NCBI GenBank assembly: GCA_025526915.1
Contig: JAHLKH010000234.1
Location: forward strand, 1 to 35,576
Source: Entophlyctis helioformis
Lineage: Eukaryota > Chytridiomycota > Chytridiomycetes > Chytridiales > Chytriomycetaceae
Length of the DNA: 35,576 nucleotides
Reading direction: 5' to 3'
Positions 21,423 to 32,172 of the stretch are shown here, piece after piece. Below the pieces are notes generated by a model. It was given only the letters and a program-made list of their open reading frames with translations. It was not told the DNA's origin and searched no databases. Both the position numbers and the translations under genes were made by a program. Numbering within the stretch: the stretch's first letter is position 1; every line of letters starts with the position of its first letter.

Positions 21423-22793
21423 ATGCACTTTGCTGCCCTGTTCACCACCGCTGTCGCGGCTCTCGCCCAGTTTGCTGCTGCGGCTCCCACCGGCACTGCC
21501 GCACCCGTCTCGTACCGAAACCACAAGCTCGTGCGATTTGCGGTCGAGACGGCTGAACAGGCCGAGCTCCTCTCTGCCCTCGCTCGTGTACGTTCCCCTC
21601 GTTGCTTGGAGAGTACTGGCGGTGCACAGATCTGACTCGCCAATGCCGCCCATCCACAGTCCGAGCAGGTCGATGTCGATGCCTGGACCGACATCTTCCC
21701 AGGCGCCAAGGCCGACCTGCGCATCTCCCCAACGGCCATGTCGACCCTCAAGACCGTCTTCTCGCGCATCAAGTCCGAGATCCTCAGCGACGACATCCAG
21801 GCTGGCATCGACGCCGAGCGTGCCGAGTCCGAGGCCCAGGCCAAGGCGATCCAGCGTGCGTCCGCCGGCCGGTCTAGCTTCGCGCCGTCGCTTGCTGCTC
21901 CTCTGCCGGCCGCCCAGCTGTTTGCCGCCTACCAGGACCACTCGACCCTCGTCGACTTTATCGGCTCGCTCCCAGGATACAGCAAGATCTCTCTGGGCAA
22001 GACGTACGAGCAGCGCGACATCACGGGCTTCGTCATTGGCAACGGCGCCCGCAACGTCGTCTTCACGGCGGCATCCACGCCCGCGAGTGGATCTCGCCCG
22101 CCGTCACCACGTACATTGCCAACTTCCTCGCCGGCAACTCGACCGACGCCGTTGCCCTCCGCCGCAACTTTACGTTTACGTGATCCCCGTGCTCAACGTC
22201 GACGGCTACGCCTACACGCGCTCCAACGACCGTCTCTGGCGCAAGAACCGCCAGCCCAACACCGGCAGCCGCTGCATCGGCACCGACCCCAACCGCAACT
22301 TCCCTACAAGTGGGCGGCAAGGCGCGTCGTCCAACCCTTGCGATGACACCTACCGCGGCACCGGCCCCGCCAGCACCAAGGAAGCGCAGGCGATCATCAA
22401 CTACATCAAGGCCACGCCAAACGTCGTCTCGTACATTGACTTCACTCGTACTCGCAGCTGTGGATGTTCCCCTGGGGATACGCCTGCAACGTGGATATCC
22501 CGCAGCCCGACCTCGACGATCTCACCGCCGCCAGCCAAAAGGCCGTCGCCGCGCTCAAGGCCGTCAATGGCGTGACCTTCAAGAGCGGCCCCAGCTGCAA
22601 GACCATCTACGCTGCCGCCGGTGGCAGTGACGACCACACCTACTCCATGGGCGTCAAGTACTCGTTCTCGGTCGAGCTCCGCGACACGGGCCGCAACGGC
22701 TTCACCCTCCCCGCGAGCCAGATCGTGCCGTCGGGTCTCGAGACCGTTGCTGGTGTCACGGCTCTGTGGAAGTTTATCGCCAGCAAGCCGTAG
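21423..22793 (+). CDS. Secreted M14 metallocarboxypeptidase (carboxypeptidase A/B type), frame broken by apparent deletions
   Basis: This zinc exopeptidase removes C-terminal residues from peptides, probably as a secreted digestive enzyme. Two exons: join(21423..21587,21660..22793). A signal peptide (about residues 1-20, FTTAVAALAQFAAAA) is followed by an activation propeptide (VDAWTDIFPGAKADLRI) and then the peptidase domain. Zinc and substrate motifs are present but spread over all three frames: GIHAREWI (zinc His and Glu), GTDPNRNF, YIDF followed by the third zinc-ligand region (YSQLWMFPWGYAC), and SFSVELRDTGRNGF with the catalytic Glu. Breaks lie near 22065, 22175 and 22446. A further three missing bases at 22305-22325 cancel each other in frame but replace the expected YKWGGKG-like loop. 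All are deletions, so sequence errors are likelier than decay. AATAAA follows at 22866. Confidence 0.9.
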
Positions 22794-22865
22794 ACATTGT
22801 GCCTTGCTGTCTGTTGGTTGTGTACTACTAGTCTCGATTGGCTCGGTCTGTGTGTGCTCTTGGAG

Positions 22866-22871
22866 AATAAA
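22866..22871 (+). promoter_or_regulatory. Polyadenylation signal AATAAA for the carboxypeptidase
   Basis: It lies 73 nt after the stop codon, with GT-rich sequence between (TCTGTGTGTGCTC). The next gene converges from the right. Confidence 0.65.
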
Positions 22872-23021
22872 GCCATTCACAAGTGGCAGCGATGATGTTA
22901 CAATCGTGTATTGAGCAAGACTGGAGGATTGTGGAGGATTAGAGGATTGTGGAGGATTGCCAGCTATTCGAAGGATGCAGAGTGGTGAGGGTGGAGAGGG
23001 GAGTGGGAGAGCTGCGGTCGA

Positions 23022-23880
23022 TCAGCACGCCGCAGGCTTCTTGGCCGCCTTCTTGGCAGCCGCACGCAGTTGCTTGTTGGAGAGTGGGCGTGTCTCTGGG
23101 ACATCCAGGACGGGATACTCGCGGTACCCAGTGAAGTTGAGATCGACTCCCGAGTCGCGTCTCGTCACAGCGGTCTTGATGGCAATCGCCTTGGCCTCTG
23201 TTGGTCGAGCAGCATCGGAGCAAGGCGAGCCAGAGTCAGATGGCTGGCACGGCGCAGGATGGCACGGCATGCACAGCACGCAATCGACATGCCCTGCTTG
23301 GCCTTGCGTTTGGCTGTTCGCTCAAGCCTGCGTTTCTCGCTGGTGGATGCCAAGGGGGGCAGTGATGAGGGCGAGAGAGAGACAGCGAAGCATGTCAGTG
23401 TGCCGTGTCAATCGTCGCGCTCATCAGAAACGACAAACAGCACAATGCGTGGATCTGCATATCTGCAAGTGCGATCAGCAGCCACAGCAATGGGAACTGA
23501 CCTTTCAGAGAGAAAGCGGACTGACGCGATCCCTTCGAGGGAGACAAGGGCACAGTGCGGTCCTGGATGAGAGAGCGGGACAAGATCGGCAAGCAAGGCA
23601 GGCGGATGTCAGTATGGCTGCAAGATGCAAACAGACCGATGTGGGAACAGGGGAGTGTCGCATAGCACAAATACACGCAAGCACACCAACAGAACACCAG
23701 CAATGACTGGAGATCAGGCTGTCACTTACCGTCAGATGTGATCCGAGGATTCGCAACGGCTGCCTTGCCGCTGGCCCAGAACGCGCAGGCTTTTGCTGCG
23801 CTTACGGGAGTCTCGCCCGGCTTGCTGATGCCAGTGAATGGCACGACGTTTGTTTTGGAGAGGCGGAAGTTGCGGGGCAT
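23022..23880 (-). CDS. Hypothetical small basic-tailed protein (one gene, possibly two)
   Basis: I do not recognise it. Well-supported exons from the 5' end are 23880..23730, 23562..23502 and 23462 onward, with matching phases. Read through, exon 3 stops at 23408 (88 residues, ending SDERDD). Alternatively exon 3 uses a GTTTGT donor near 23438 and continues at about 23350 into a Lys/Arg-rich helix (EKRRLERTAKRKAKQ), then via a GC donor at 23292 into the last exon 23197..23022 (GYREYPVLDVPETRPL, ending AAKKAAKKPAAC), giving about 137 residues. The conserved phase and lack of an ATG for a separate downstream gene favour the long form. The N-terminus (MPRNFRLSKTNVV) has no signal peptide. A TATA box sits upstream. 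The function is unknown; the basic tail suggests nucleic-acid binding, which is only inference. Confidence 0.5.
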
Positions 23881-23960
23881 GGTGGCTGTCAAGGAAATGA
23901 GAGTCGAGAGATGTCGCTTGTGATTGCGATTGCAGGGCAAGATCAGAGGAATGACCGCTG

Positions 23961-23968
23961 CTTTTATA
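23961..23968 (-). promoter_or_regulatory. TATA box for the gene starting at 23880
   Basis: TATAAAAG on the minus strand, 81-88 nt upstream of the ATG. The same octamer and a similar distance are seen at the HSP90 gene. Confidence 0.65.
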
Positions 23969-24055
23969 CTGCTCGTGTGTGTATCGTGTCGCTTGTCGTG
24001 TCTTGTCAGGCCGTTTGCTGGTGGAGCAGCAGCCATTGTGTGTGCTTGTGTGTCC

Positions 24056-24088
<33 letters not shown>

Positions 24089-24563
24089 TGTGTGTGCTTG
24101 TGTGTGCTTGTGTGTGTGCTTGTGTGTGGATGCAGCCAACAGACACAAGCAAACGGAAGGCGTGGCTGCGTGTCCAGAAAGGCGGGTCAGTGCCGCAGCC
24201 GTCTGTTTGCAGGTGCATCGACGGCATCGGTCGATCAGCTGCGCATCTCATGCTGCGATGCCTGTGTGGTCCTGTGGTGCTCGTTTGTGGTGCTCTCGAT
24301 GGCTGCCGTCGTGGCTGGTCGCTGTGGTTGCCACTGGCACACAATCCAACGCGCCAGATCACGCTCACACTCACACGCACCAACAGCAGTCGCAGCAACA
24401 GCAACCACACCAAGGGGCGGCCTGTGTGCAGGGGCAGCAGCCACGCCACGGGAAGCAGCAGCAGCAGCAGCATGGCACTTGGCTCTCGTGTGGCTGCCAG
24501 CCGTGCCTTGCAGTTGCCTGCTTCTTCTGTGCAGTCCAGCCTCGCTCAGTCTGCTCAGTCTGC
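23969..24563. other. Spacer rich in GT repeats
   Basis: Apart from the GT-rich repeat at 24036-24128 I find no supported gene. Open frames on both strands arise from the repeats and from CAG/CTG-type composition (for example near 24460-24475). Confidence 0.5.
24036..24128. repeat. (TG)n / CTTGTGTGTG compound microsatellite
   Basis: A pure TG run at about 24058-24086 is followed by several CTTGTGTG-type units. Confidence 0.95.
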
Positions 24564-25100
24564 TCAACCAGGCTTCGTTCGCTGAGACAGTCGCTGCTTC
24601 AGTCGCTGTGCAGGGGCTGGCTGGCATGGCTGCATGCACAGGTGGCTCCTCTGTCCATGCAGTCGTGCCAGACCTCCCGTGTGTGTCTCCTCGCCCTCGC
24701 TCATGCAGCAGCGTGCTGTTGCCACGCTGGCAGCCATCGCCAAACGAGCAGTGCCGACCAAACGCAGCCTCAAGCACGCCTGACCGACTGCCCAACTGGC
24801 TGAGCGACCTGGCCCAGATGCATGCTGGCTGACTCTGAGTTGCATCTCACAGACATTGCGCATGCTCCGGCCCGCAGCAACAGCACACACAACCGACGGT
24901 CTTGCTGCGTCCATGCTGCCAACGATCGTCTGCGTGAGCACCAGCAGCCCATCCGCGCCATTCAACGGCATCTCAAGCTCGACAGTGCTCGCCCCGTCTG
25001 CATCAGACATCCAAGCAGGCACTTGACACACGGCATGCCAGTCCAGCATGCCCAAACAACAGCACATTGGCTGGATAGCAGCAGATGCGATCACAGCCAT
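24564..25100 (-). CDS. Uncertain open frame, 178 codons
   Basis: An ATG-initiated single open frame runs from 25100 to 24564. It is Cys- and Ala-rich at the start, and its more protein-like stretch is ASTVELEMPLNGADGLLVL. It has no recognised domain, signal peptide or splice support. It lies directly downstream of the orphan duplicated exon, but no splice phase joins the two. It may be a chance frame. Confidence 0.2.
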   Translation of the reverse strand: MAVIASAAIQPMCCCLGMLDWHAVCQVPAWMSDADGASTVELEMPLNGADGLLVLTQTIVGSMDAARPSVVCAVAAGRSMRNVCEMQLRVSQHASGPGRSASWAVGQACLRLRLVGTARLAMAASVATARCCMSEGEETHTGGLARLHGQRSHLCMQPCQPAPAQRLKQRLSQRTKPG

Positions 25101-25188
25101 GGCTGCATCCCTTCGGCTTGCTCAGATCGGAACGGCATTGTCCAGACAGTCGTGCTCTCAGCGGTGTGTTCTCGTCGAATGGCTGAGT

Positions 25189-25344
25189 TCAGTTCGAGAC
25201 ATGTTGCTGGATCGCACTGTTTGACAATGGCATCCAATGAACGACACATCCCCTTGAAGCTGTCATCTGCGAGTGTGCTCACGGCGAGTTGTCCATCAGC
25301 TGAAGCACGATCCCACTGCCAGCATCGCATGCAGTGTCTTGCAT
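25189..25344 (-). pseudogene. Orphan duplicated first exon and intron of the gene at 143-646
   Basis: The ATG (25344), exon 1 (25344..25283) and intron (25282..25217) are copied from the gene at 143-646, and donor GTGAGC and acceptor AAACAG are kept. After the acceptor homology ends. The new sequence gives only eight codons in the correct phase before a stop at 25189-25191, so a spliced product would be about 29 residues. The upstream region is also copied, so it may still be transcribed. Confidence 0.65.
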
Positions 25345-25486
25345 GTGCAGTGTCCATGATTCATTGAGCAATGCGCTGAGAGAAGTGGCGGCATGCAAGC
25401 CAATCGAGCGCTGCACACGAGAGACGCTCAAAGAGACGCGGATCTAAAGCGAAGAGTGTGTATTAAAGTAGGAGAATGGAAGTGGA
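25214..25486. repeat. Inverted long-distance duplication, copy 2
   Basis: Reverse complement of 1-273, about 96% identical by eye and gap-free. Its outer end lies 52 bp from the stop codon of the neighbouring minus-strand gene (25539). Its inner end lies 3 bp past the splice acceptor of the copied intron. Confidence 0.93.
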
Positions 25487-25538
25487 TGCGTTCAATGGAT
25501 GTCTTGTTCTATGGATTGGTTGCTGTTTGTTCGCAAGA

Positions 25539-27607
25539 TCATCGCGCGGCTGTCTTGGCAGTGGGCTGCGACATGGACACATGCTTGGTGTTCCGTGTGG
25601 CGCTCAACCCGCCAAGACTGCGAGCGTTGCCAGCCGGCTTCCATCCGCGTTCCATGCTCTTGAGATCTTCACAAGTCGGCTGGATGCGCGGCCGGCTTGT
25701 CTTGCGTGGTGGTGGTGGTGGTGGTGGTGCCGCTGTTGGCTTTGGTGCCTTCCGCGGCGTGTTCGGGCCGTCAAGCGAGCGGGCATTGCCAAATGGCATC
25801 CAGCCGCGCTCCATCTTCTTGATCTCCTCGCGGCTTGGCTTGATTGTCCGGCTTGCCTTGGCCACAGATCGGCGTGGTTGTGGCAGCGGCGTGCCGACTT
25901 CACAACCAGGCGAGCCAGTGCCACACTCTGCTGCAGTGTTCAGCGCAGAGTGTGACATGCTGGCTTGATCACCTGCCTTTGGCATGCCAACAGGCGGCTC
26001 CTTCTCAGGTGCTCGGCTGCTGGCTTGCCATCCAGGCGTTGGTGGCTCGACTGCAGCCTTGATAGCTGCCACAGGCGAGCATCCATTGTCAGTCACAAGA
26101 TCGGTCCACCAACAACAAGCACCAGCAAGCCATGAATGCAGAGGAGTGCTGGTGCACATGATCGCAGGCTGGCTGATGCAGCCTTCAAGCAGGACGCGTG
26201 GAGTCACAAGCCGCCAACTTACATGGCGCGCTGTCTCCGATTGTGCGGCTGATCTGGGCACAGTCAGCACTTGCTGTTCCAAGTGCATGTTGTTGGTTGG
26301 CGTTGTTGCCTGCAGAGCACCACAAGATCACAGATGCCAATCAGCTCGTGGTTAGATCCAACACATGCACGCCGCACACAACCAGGAATGGCAGCAGCCA
26401 ATGTGCCAGACCCACCGCTCTTGGCAGCAACCGCAACAGCCGGCATGATCGGCACAGGCTGTGCACCACGGCTGCTGCCTCGAAGGCGAGGGATCCGAGC
26501 AGCCGTCTTGAATCCAGCAAACGACGGCGGCTCCATTGCAGGTGCAATGCCAAGCAACGGGCGAGGCTGCTGGCTGACAATGGACAGATCCTGGCGCTCA
26601 AACACCTGCCATTCACAGCGCACATGGATGTGAGCTGTCATTGCATCAAGGCATCAAATGAGCATCAGACAGTCCACCTGCAGCCGCACCCAGCTGGATG
26701 GCACCACTGCAACCACTTGGAATGAGATGATCTCATTGTGGGCATATCGGCTGCGGTCTGTGATGGCAAGAGTCAGCTGCGATTGAGACACCTGCTGCAC
26801 CGTGCAAACACGCGAACCAAGCGAGAGAGCATTGGTCGCACAGTCAACCACACTGTCGCCAGACTCACCCAGGAGGGAGCGGATGGCGGCTCTGGAACGA
26901 CGGTTAAGCGATGCGACAAGCATGGCGAGCTTGTCAAAGGGCATCGCGATGTGGAAGGTGGCTGGACATGCATGGCACAGATCGGTCGCGAGTGTCAGAT
27001 GACGGCATGATACAGATGCAGGCGGTCTCAGCACCAGCCTCAAGCCGCACCTTTGACCGTCGTCCCATGGATCGTGGCTTGCTGTGTTGCATTGGAGCAA
27101 GCACAGCCAGGTTGATGCAGATGCGGCTGGCGTATGGCTGGATCGAGTGCGTCTGAACGACGGCGGTGCTGGTCGGCGGCATGAGCATCGCCATGTCGTC
27201 GCAGGCGGCTGTTGCAGCAGGGATATTGTCCGGGAAGACCGTTGGGACGCGAGCGAGGCAGAGGCATGTGTCTGCTGAGCAGTGTTGCATGGCGAGCAAG
27301 CGAGTGTCAGAATCAAGCCATGATGATTGACAGAATCGCCATCCAGATGACACGCAGATGACACGCAGATGGCACGCAGATGGCAGCAGTATCTGCCCGT
27401 CAGTGCATGGCTGTACTTGCCTTTGCCATCAGCCAAACGTGTCTGGTCAACATGCGAATCCGACGAGTCAATGCATGGCGCAGCAGCTGATGCTGGCATG
27501 GATGCAATGGCTGCAGTCGCCGGCTTGCCAAGAACGGACGACAAACGCAGCAGCCGGCCGACTGTCAGGCGGGGACGCATGGTGAGGATGAACGCGCCAG
27601 TGAGGAG
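25539..27607 (-). CDS. Unrecognised multi-exon gene with a duplicated GW-containing motif (5' end not found)
   Basis: Five consecutive exons fit in phase: 27607..27421, 27271..27014, 26961..26678, 26605..26383 and 26065..25539, at least 492 residues. The intron after the first of these has a GC donor (GCAAGT); the 52-bp intron 27013-26962 is short. Exon 3 carries a beta-rich stretch (RYAHNEIISFQVVAVV) that could be an OB-like fold, and exon 4 a PSFAGFKTAARI segment faintly like a BRC-type Rad51-binding motif; both are speculation. Exon 5 has two copies of a 25-residue motif around MERGWMPFGNARSL and MERGWKPAGNARSL, separated by a Pro8 run. The first exon shown begins after a strong acceptor (CTTTGCAG), so more coding sequence probably lies upstream. 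The internal ATG at 27580 is the fallback start. The function is unknown. Confidence 0.5.
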
Positions 27608-27956
27608 CTGCAAAGGCAGAGTGAGACGGGCGATGGTGTGAGCTGGGATGCTGCAACAGCAGCAACATGGTGTGCACACGGCAGACATGCATCCAACACA
27701 CGCAGAGCCATGGCGACGTGGTTTGAACCGCAAGTCCATTCATGGAGAACAGCAGCGACATTGCGTTGATGGATGTCTGTGCGAGTTGCCACGACGCGAT
27801 GATGGATTTCTTGTTGTTGGCATTGTTGTTGGGCAGTGAGCGAGTGCGGAACAGGGACACCAGGAAGCCGCGCATCACACGGGAAACGGCACGCCGCGTT
27901 GGTGAATGGCGTTGGGGCAAGGGGCAGCGACGCGTCAGCACGCGACGGGCCATGTC

Positions 27957-27980
27957 GTTGTTGTTGTTGTTGTTGTTGTT
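27957..27980. repeat. (GTT)n trinucleotide repeat
   Basis: About eight GTT units. Read as CAA on the minus strand they would encode a Gln run. Confidence 0.93.
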
Positions 27981-29259
27981 GCAGGAAGGCCAACGCCAGC
28001 GCCGATATCAGGTCCATCGAGGACAGCAGGCAAGGAGCAGTTGCGGTGAGTATCGAGACGGATGGATGGAGAGACAGGCAGCGCATGCAGACTGGGCGGC
28101 AGGTGTCCCTTGAATGAACGCCACAATGCAAACGGCAGAGCCAGGCAGAGCCATCCACCAAACGATGCTTGGCATGGACGGCATTGGGCATCCACAAACA
28201 GAGACACGAGCAGTGCTGCTGGTGCTGATGCTCAGCTGGCTGCGAGCAGCATGGCAGCCTGCTCGCCTTCCATGCAGCGCAGATGTACTGCCAGCGACTG
28301 CACGCGCCAAGACAGCCAGGCAGCCAGATGGCCAGACAACCACGCATCAAGAACACGCTTTCCCAGCCAACACTCACAAGGAGGGACATTCGAAGCGGCT
28401 ATGATGGGAAAGCGCGTCTCAAGGGATCCGACGCCAAAACAGACCAAGACGGGATGGGAGTCGGCTGGTTGGAGACCAAGACGGACAGATTCAGATCCAT
28501 TGGATGCATTCATGGAGTGGCACGGCTTGATGAGGCTGTGCTGTTTGTGGCATGCGCAATGGTGGCCGAGCGTCACAGCATGGGATGCATTGTGGTCGGC
28601 AATCAGCAAGAGTCGGATTGCTCATCCACACTGTCAACCAGAGCGGTTGGAGGAGCAGACGGCCTGTGGTGTTCAGCCATTGCAGCCTCTGATCCAAACG
28701 CAACACTCTCCACAGCAGGGCAGGCGGCAGCACTTGTGATCACTGTCGCGGTCTGGACGGCTGTCACGCAGCATGGAAGCACGGGGGTTGGACGCGCACA
28801 CGACGTGCTCCTCGTTCGTGCAGTGTGCAGATGCTGCATTGCTGCTGGCACGCCAAGCGACCAATGCTGCAGTGCCAAGTTGATGAACTGCCGAAAACGA
28901 CGCCGTGCTGCTTGTCTCATGCTTGACGGCATCAGGATGAGCACAGCAAGAACGCAGCGATCACACGACGCAGCAGAGGCTGGCACGACGGGCTGTTTGT
29001 GTTTCTGTTGCTGTCTATTTTGAGGCTGCATTGCAGGCATGGGCTGGCGCCACAGACGCTCATTGCCCGCGGCTGATTGCTTCGTCTGGATGCGACTCGA
29101 TGCGTGCAAGCGCCAGCTCGACCAGCGCTTGAACGGACATCATGCTTGCTGTTCGCATCCAGTGTGCATACTCAGCAGTGTCCAAAACAGAGTGGATTCA
29201 TTCAATGATGATCGCATGTATGTGTGTAAAACAAAAGTGAGCGGCGGGTTAAACAAGGA

Positions 29260-29281
29260 TGTGTGTGTGTGTGTGTGTGTG
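29260..29281. repeat. (GT)n microsatellite
   Basis: An uninterrupted GT dinucleotide run of about 22 bases about 160 bp downstream of the end of the gene at 29439-31056. Confidence 0.95.
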
Positions 29282-29438
29282 AGCGATGCCGCACACACAG
29301 TGACTGAGAGCAGATCACCGGCGGATCTTGCGGGCAGGAGCATCTGCAGTGTGGTGCATTAAAATGTGATTGTGTGTGGTCAGCAAGCAGCCAGCAACCA
29401 GCCAACCGACCAGGCAGCCATAAACTTACATCTTCTCG

Positions 29439-31056
29439 TCATGACAATGTCCATGACTCATCTTGAGGGTCTTCCTCAAGACGGTTCATGGCGTATTCGA
29501 TCGACATGAGTCGTGCGGCCTTGAGCGGCCGGCGTCCACTATCATCGTCGTTGTCGTTGTCGTCGTTGTCCTCACGACGGCGCTTGGCGGCCGGACGAGC
29601 CGACTGCATGGCTGTGGATCAAGGCAAGCGAGAGCAAGCCGTGTGGGGTCAGCTCACAAACAGCCGCATCGCGCCGTTCGAAATCTCCTCCCAAGCACAC
29701 CAAAACAGCCACAATCCCACAGGCAGGCAGACGGTCGGGCAGACAGGCAGGCAGACCAGCAAAAAACACAGCCGCAGGCAGCATGCCAAGGCAGACGGCA
29801 CTCACCGTCCTGGCAGCGGCTCTTGACCATGCTGCGGCCCTCGCCGTGGCCGTTGTCGTTGCGGCCGACGATGGCGATTGGCTTGGCGGGCTTGGAAGGA
29901 GCAAGCTGACCACAACACCAAGTACAGCCGCAGCAAGCAGCCGGCCGGTCAGCGCTGCAGCTCACAGACAAGGCAATCAGCGCAAGAGGCAAGCAACCCA
30001 CCTGGTGTGCGATGCTCTCTGAGAGGCATGCATTGTGCTGGGCGGTCGGCGGGACCATGCCGTCGCATCGGCCGTGCTCGAAAGCGTCGACGGCGTTGCA
30101 TCCGAGGCGGTTGGGAACAGCTGCTGTGTCGTTGAAGGATTGCGATGCATTGCAGAGGTGAGTGTCTGGCCAGCCAGGTGGTGTGCCAGCGATGCCGGCG
30201 GTCGTATGTGGGGGCGTGCTGTCCATCACAGTCGCCTGCCGCTGCCGCCGTTGCTGGCACCGCCGCATCAACCGATCCACTCGCTCGCTCGCTTTGGCTT
30301 GGACAGGCTTGCCGGATCGGCTCGGCTCGGCTCGGAGACAACAGCAGCAGCCAAAGGACCGCCAAGCCAAGCCAGCCACGCCAATCCAAGCCGAGCAGCA
30401 AGGGGCAGCGCAACAGCCAGAGACCACAGGAGCGAGTGGAAGCAGCGGGGAGTGGCAGGCAGGCAAGTATGCCGCACAGTGACGGACGCGGCGTGCCAAC
30501 CAAGCCTCGCACCGCACCGCGTCGCGTCAAGGGCAACACACGCCACAAGGCAGGCAGGCAGGGATGGCGCGAGGAGAGCAAGGCAAGGCGGACAAGAGCC
30601 AGGCATGACACTTACCGTTGTTGAGCGGATAGGCGGAAGCGGCCAACTCTGCGCGGGCGGACGCCTGCATGAGCAGCTGGGCCACCGACGGCAGACGCTG
30701 GCAGGTGTGGAAGACGCGTTCGCGCGTGCCACAGGCGTTGATGGGAGCAAGAGGCTGCTTGACATGGACAGGCGGCAGATGCAGCCACGCGAGACGGGCA
30801 AGGCAAGCAGCAACGCATCGCAGAGGCAGCAGAAGAGCCACAAGCCAGCAGTGTCAGCAATGTGCAGCAGCATTGACGGGTCAAGCATATGCTTTGGATG
30901 CGTTTGGAGGCCGCAGCCCCATGGCCAGCCGCCTCGCCACTACTGGAGCACCAGCGTCGCCCCACGCAACAACAGCAACGGCAACGGCAACAGCAACAGC
31001 AAGCAGACTCCGCACCAACCAGGACGTACCAAGAAGGAAGCGTGCGGGACAGACAT
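29439..31056 (-). CDS. Hypothetical protein with nuclear-type basic/acidic C-terminus (five exons)
   Basis: I do not recognise the family. The model is complement(join(29439..29611,29806..29905,30002..30165,30616..30757,31030..31056)), 201 residues, built entirely from GT-AG introns with agreeing phases. The first exon is nine codons. Visible parts: a helical segment (RVFHTCQRLPSVAQLLMQAS, about residues 22-41), a Cys-containing middle (about 60-115), a basic stretch (PSKPAKPIAIVGR), then a bipartite-like AAKRRRED followed by an Asp/Asn run (DNDDNDNDDD) and a conserved-looking C-terminus (KAARLMSIEYAMNRLEEDP). The basic and acidic clusters suggest a nuclear protein, which is inference. Intron 3 (450 bp) is long and repeat-rich, full of CCTTG/GCTTGG-type units. 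Confidence 0.62.
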
Positions 31057-31103
31057 CTAGCGAGCAAGGGAAGCAGGACAAGCATTGTCAGTACGGCGAG
31101 TGC

Positions 31104-31624
31104 TCAGAGGGCGAGTGCCAGTGTCGGGCCATGCTTCAAGACCCATTGCAGCACTGGCGCTCGCTCCATCTGGCCGTCTGGCCATCGCCCGGCCAGCCTT
31201 TGCGCATGATGGAGCCACCAAGCGCGGAGGGCTAGAGCGCTCGCAGAGTGCCGCCCCGACGCACGCCAGCGCCAGCACCACCATCACGGCTGCATGGGCA
31301 AGACCAGCCAAAGCAGGAGCAAGGCAAGGCAAGACATTTCAAGACACGGCCCTGGCCTCTCAACCACCACCAGCAACAGCAACGGCAACGGCAACAACAA
31401 CCACGACGACTGTTAAACCTCGCGCCACCCATATCCGTCAAGTCCTCCTCACCTTGCAGAGCAGTTTCAGTTGGAATGTCAAGGTCAGATTGGAGGGTTG
31501 AGCGTGATGGCACTTGCCGACGTGTTTGGTTTGAGAATGGCCGCCTGGTGGTGAATGCGGGATGCCTGGAAGATGGCGATGCCTTTGAATGCCAGACCGG
31601 ATCTGGCTGCAGTTGGGCTGCCAT
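31104..31624 (-). CDS. Uncertain two-exon open frame
   Basis: An ATG at 31624 opens 57 codons plus one base (basic; TRRPFSNQTRRQ, LDIPTETALQ) to a GTGAGG donor at 31452. A phase-matching acceptor near 31234 leads to about 42 more codons (ALRAWWLHHAQRLAG) ending at 31104. All three frames are open over parts of exon 1, so chance is a real possibility. An alternative downstream frame (ARRPDGASASAAMGLEAW) does not match in phase. Confidence 0.22.
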
Positions 31625-32172
31625 TGGGCTCGATGGCGGCGGATCCCAACGTCGTCTTTAGCAGTCTGGAAACGCCACTGCATTGTGTTGAAATGCACGT
31701 CAGAGCGAGTGCCGAGGAATGTCGCGTGGATCGTGAATGCAATGTGAATGAATGCCGCACATTCATTATGCACTCTTGAGAGCACGCTCGTCCTGGACTC
31801 TGTCCAATGCGCGTAGATATCACCGATATCGCACAGTGAGAAGCGGATGCGAGCCCAGCCGGCCAGCCAGCAGCATCCAGCATGCGATAGCCACGAGACG
31901 ATCACATGACCATCACGCGATAGTTCCATGATAGCCACGATATGGCCACATCAAGGATTGGTGAATGGCGGCAATGAGATCCTGCGAGTCTGCCTGCATC
32001 TGCCTGAACCACCATCTGCCTTGCACGCCGTGGATCGCAGGCATCAGCCTCCATGAGCCTGTCGACCATGTCGTCGTCGTCGTCAGCAAGCGCAACCTGC
32101 TCGCTGTCGCCATCCACAGGCGTGTCCGAACCACTCGTAGTTGCCGTTCCAGTCGAACTGGCTCCCTTGCTG

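Larger units (their letters stand above)
27608..29438. other. Unresolved stretch, probably holding 5' exons of the gene ending at 25539
   Basis: Several minus-strand pieces look protein-like but I could not join them with confidence. These are a Gln-repeat exon near 28020-27960 (coding strand CAA run), a frame ending at a good GTGAGT donor near 28377 (GSLETRFPIIAASNVPP), and an Arg-rich frame near 28900 (RQAARRRFRQFI). A (GTT)n run lies at 27957-27980 and a (GT)n run at 29260-29281. Confidence 0.4.

Noticed and set aside
24036..24130. GT-rich tract considered as a telomere or CRISPR-like array
   Set aside because: The units are plain TG dinucleotides with CTTGTGTG variants and no unique spacers. 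This is a microsatellite.
25091..25357. A minus-strand frame from 25357 reading through the duplicated intron
   Set aside because: The duplicated block has a good donor and acceptor whose phase fits the other frame in copy 1, and copy 1 has ACG in place of the ATG at the matching position.
28603..29109. A 168-codon minus-strand frame
   Set aside because: It starts without an ATG and I could not join it to flanking exons in phase, so I list it only as part of the unresolved stretch.
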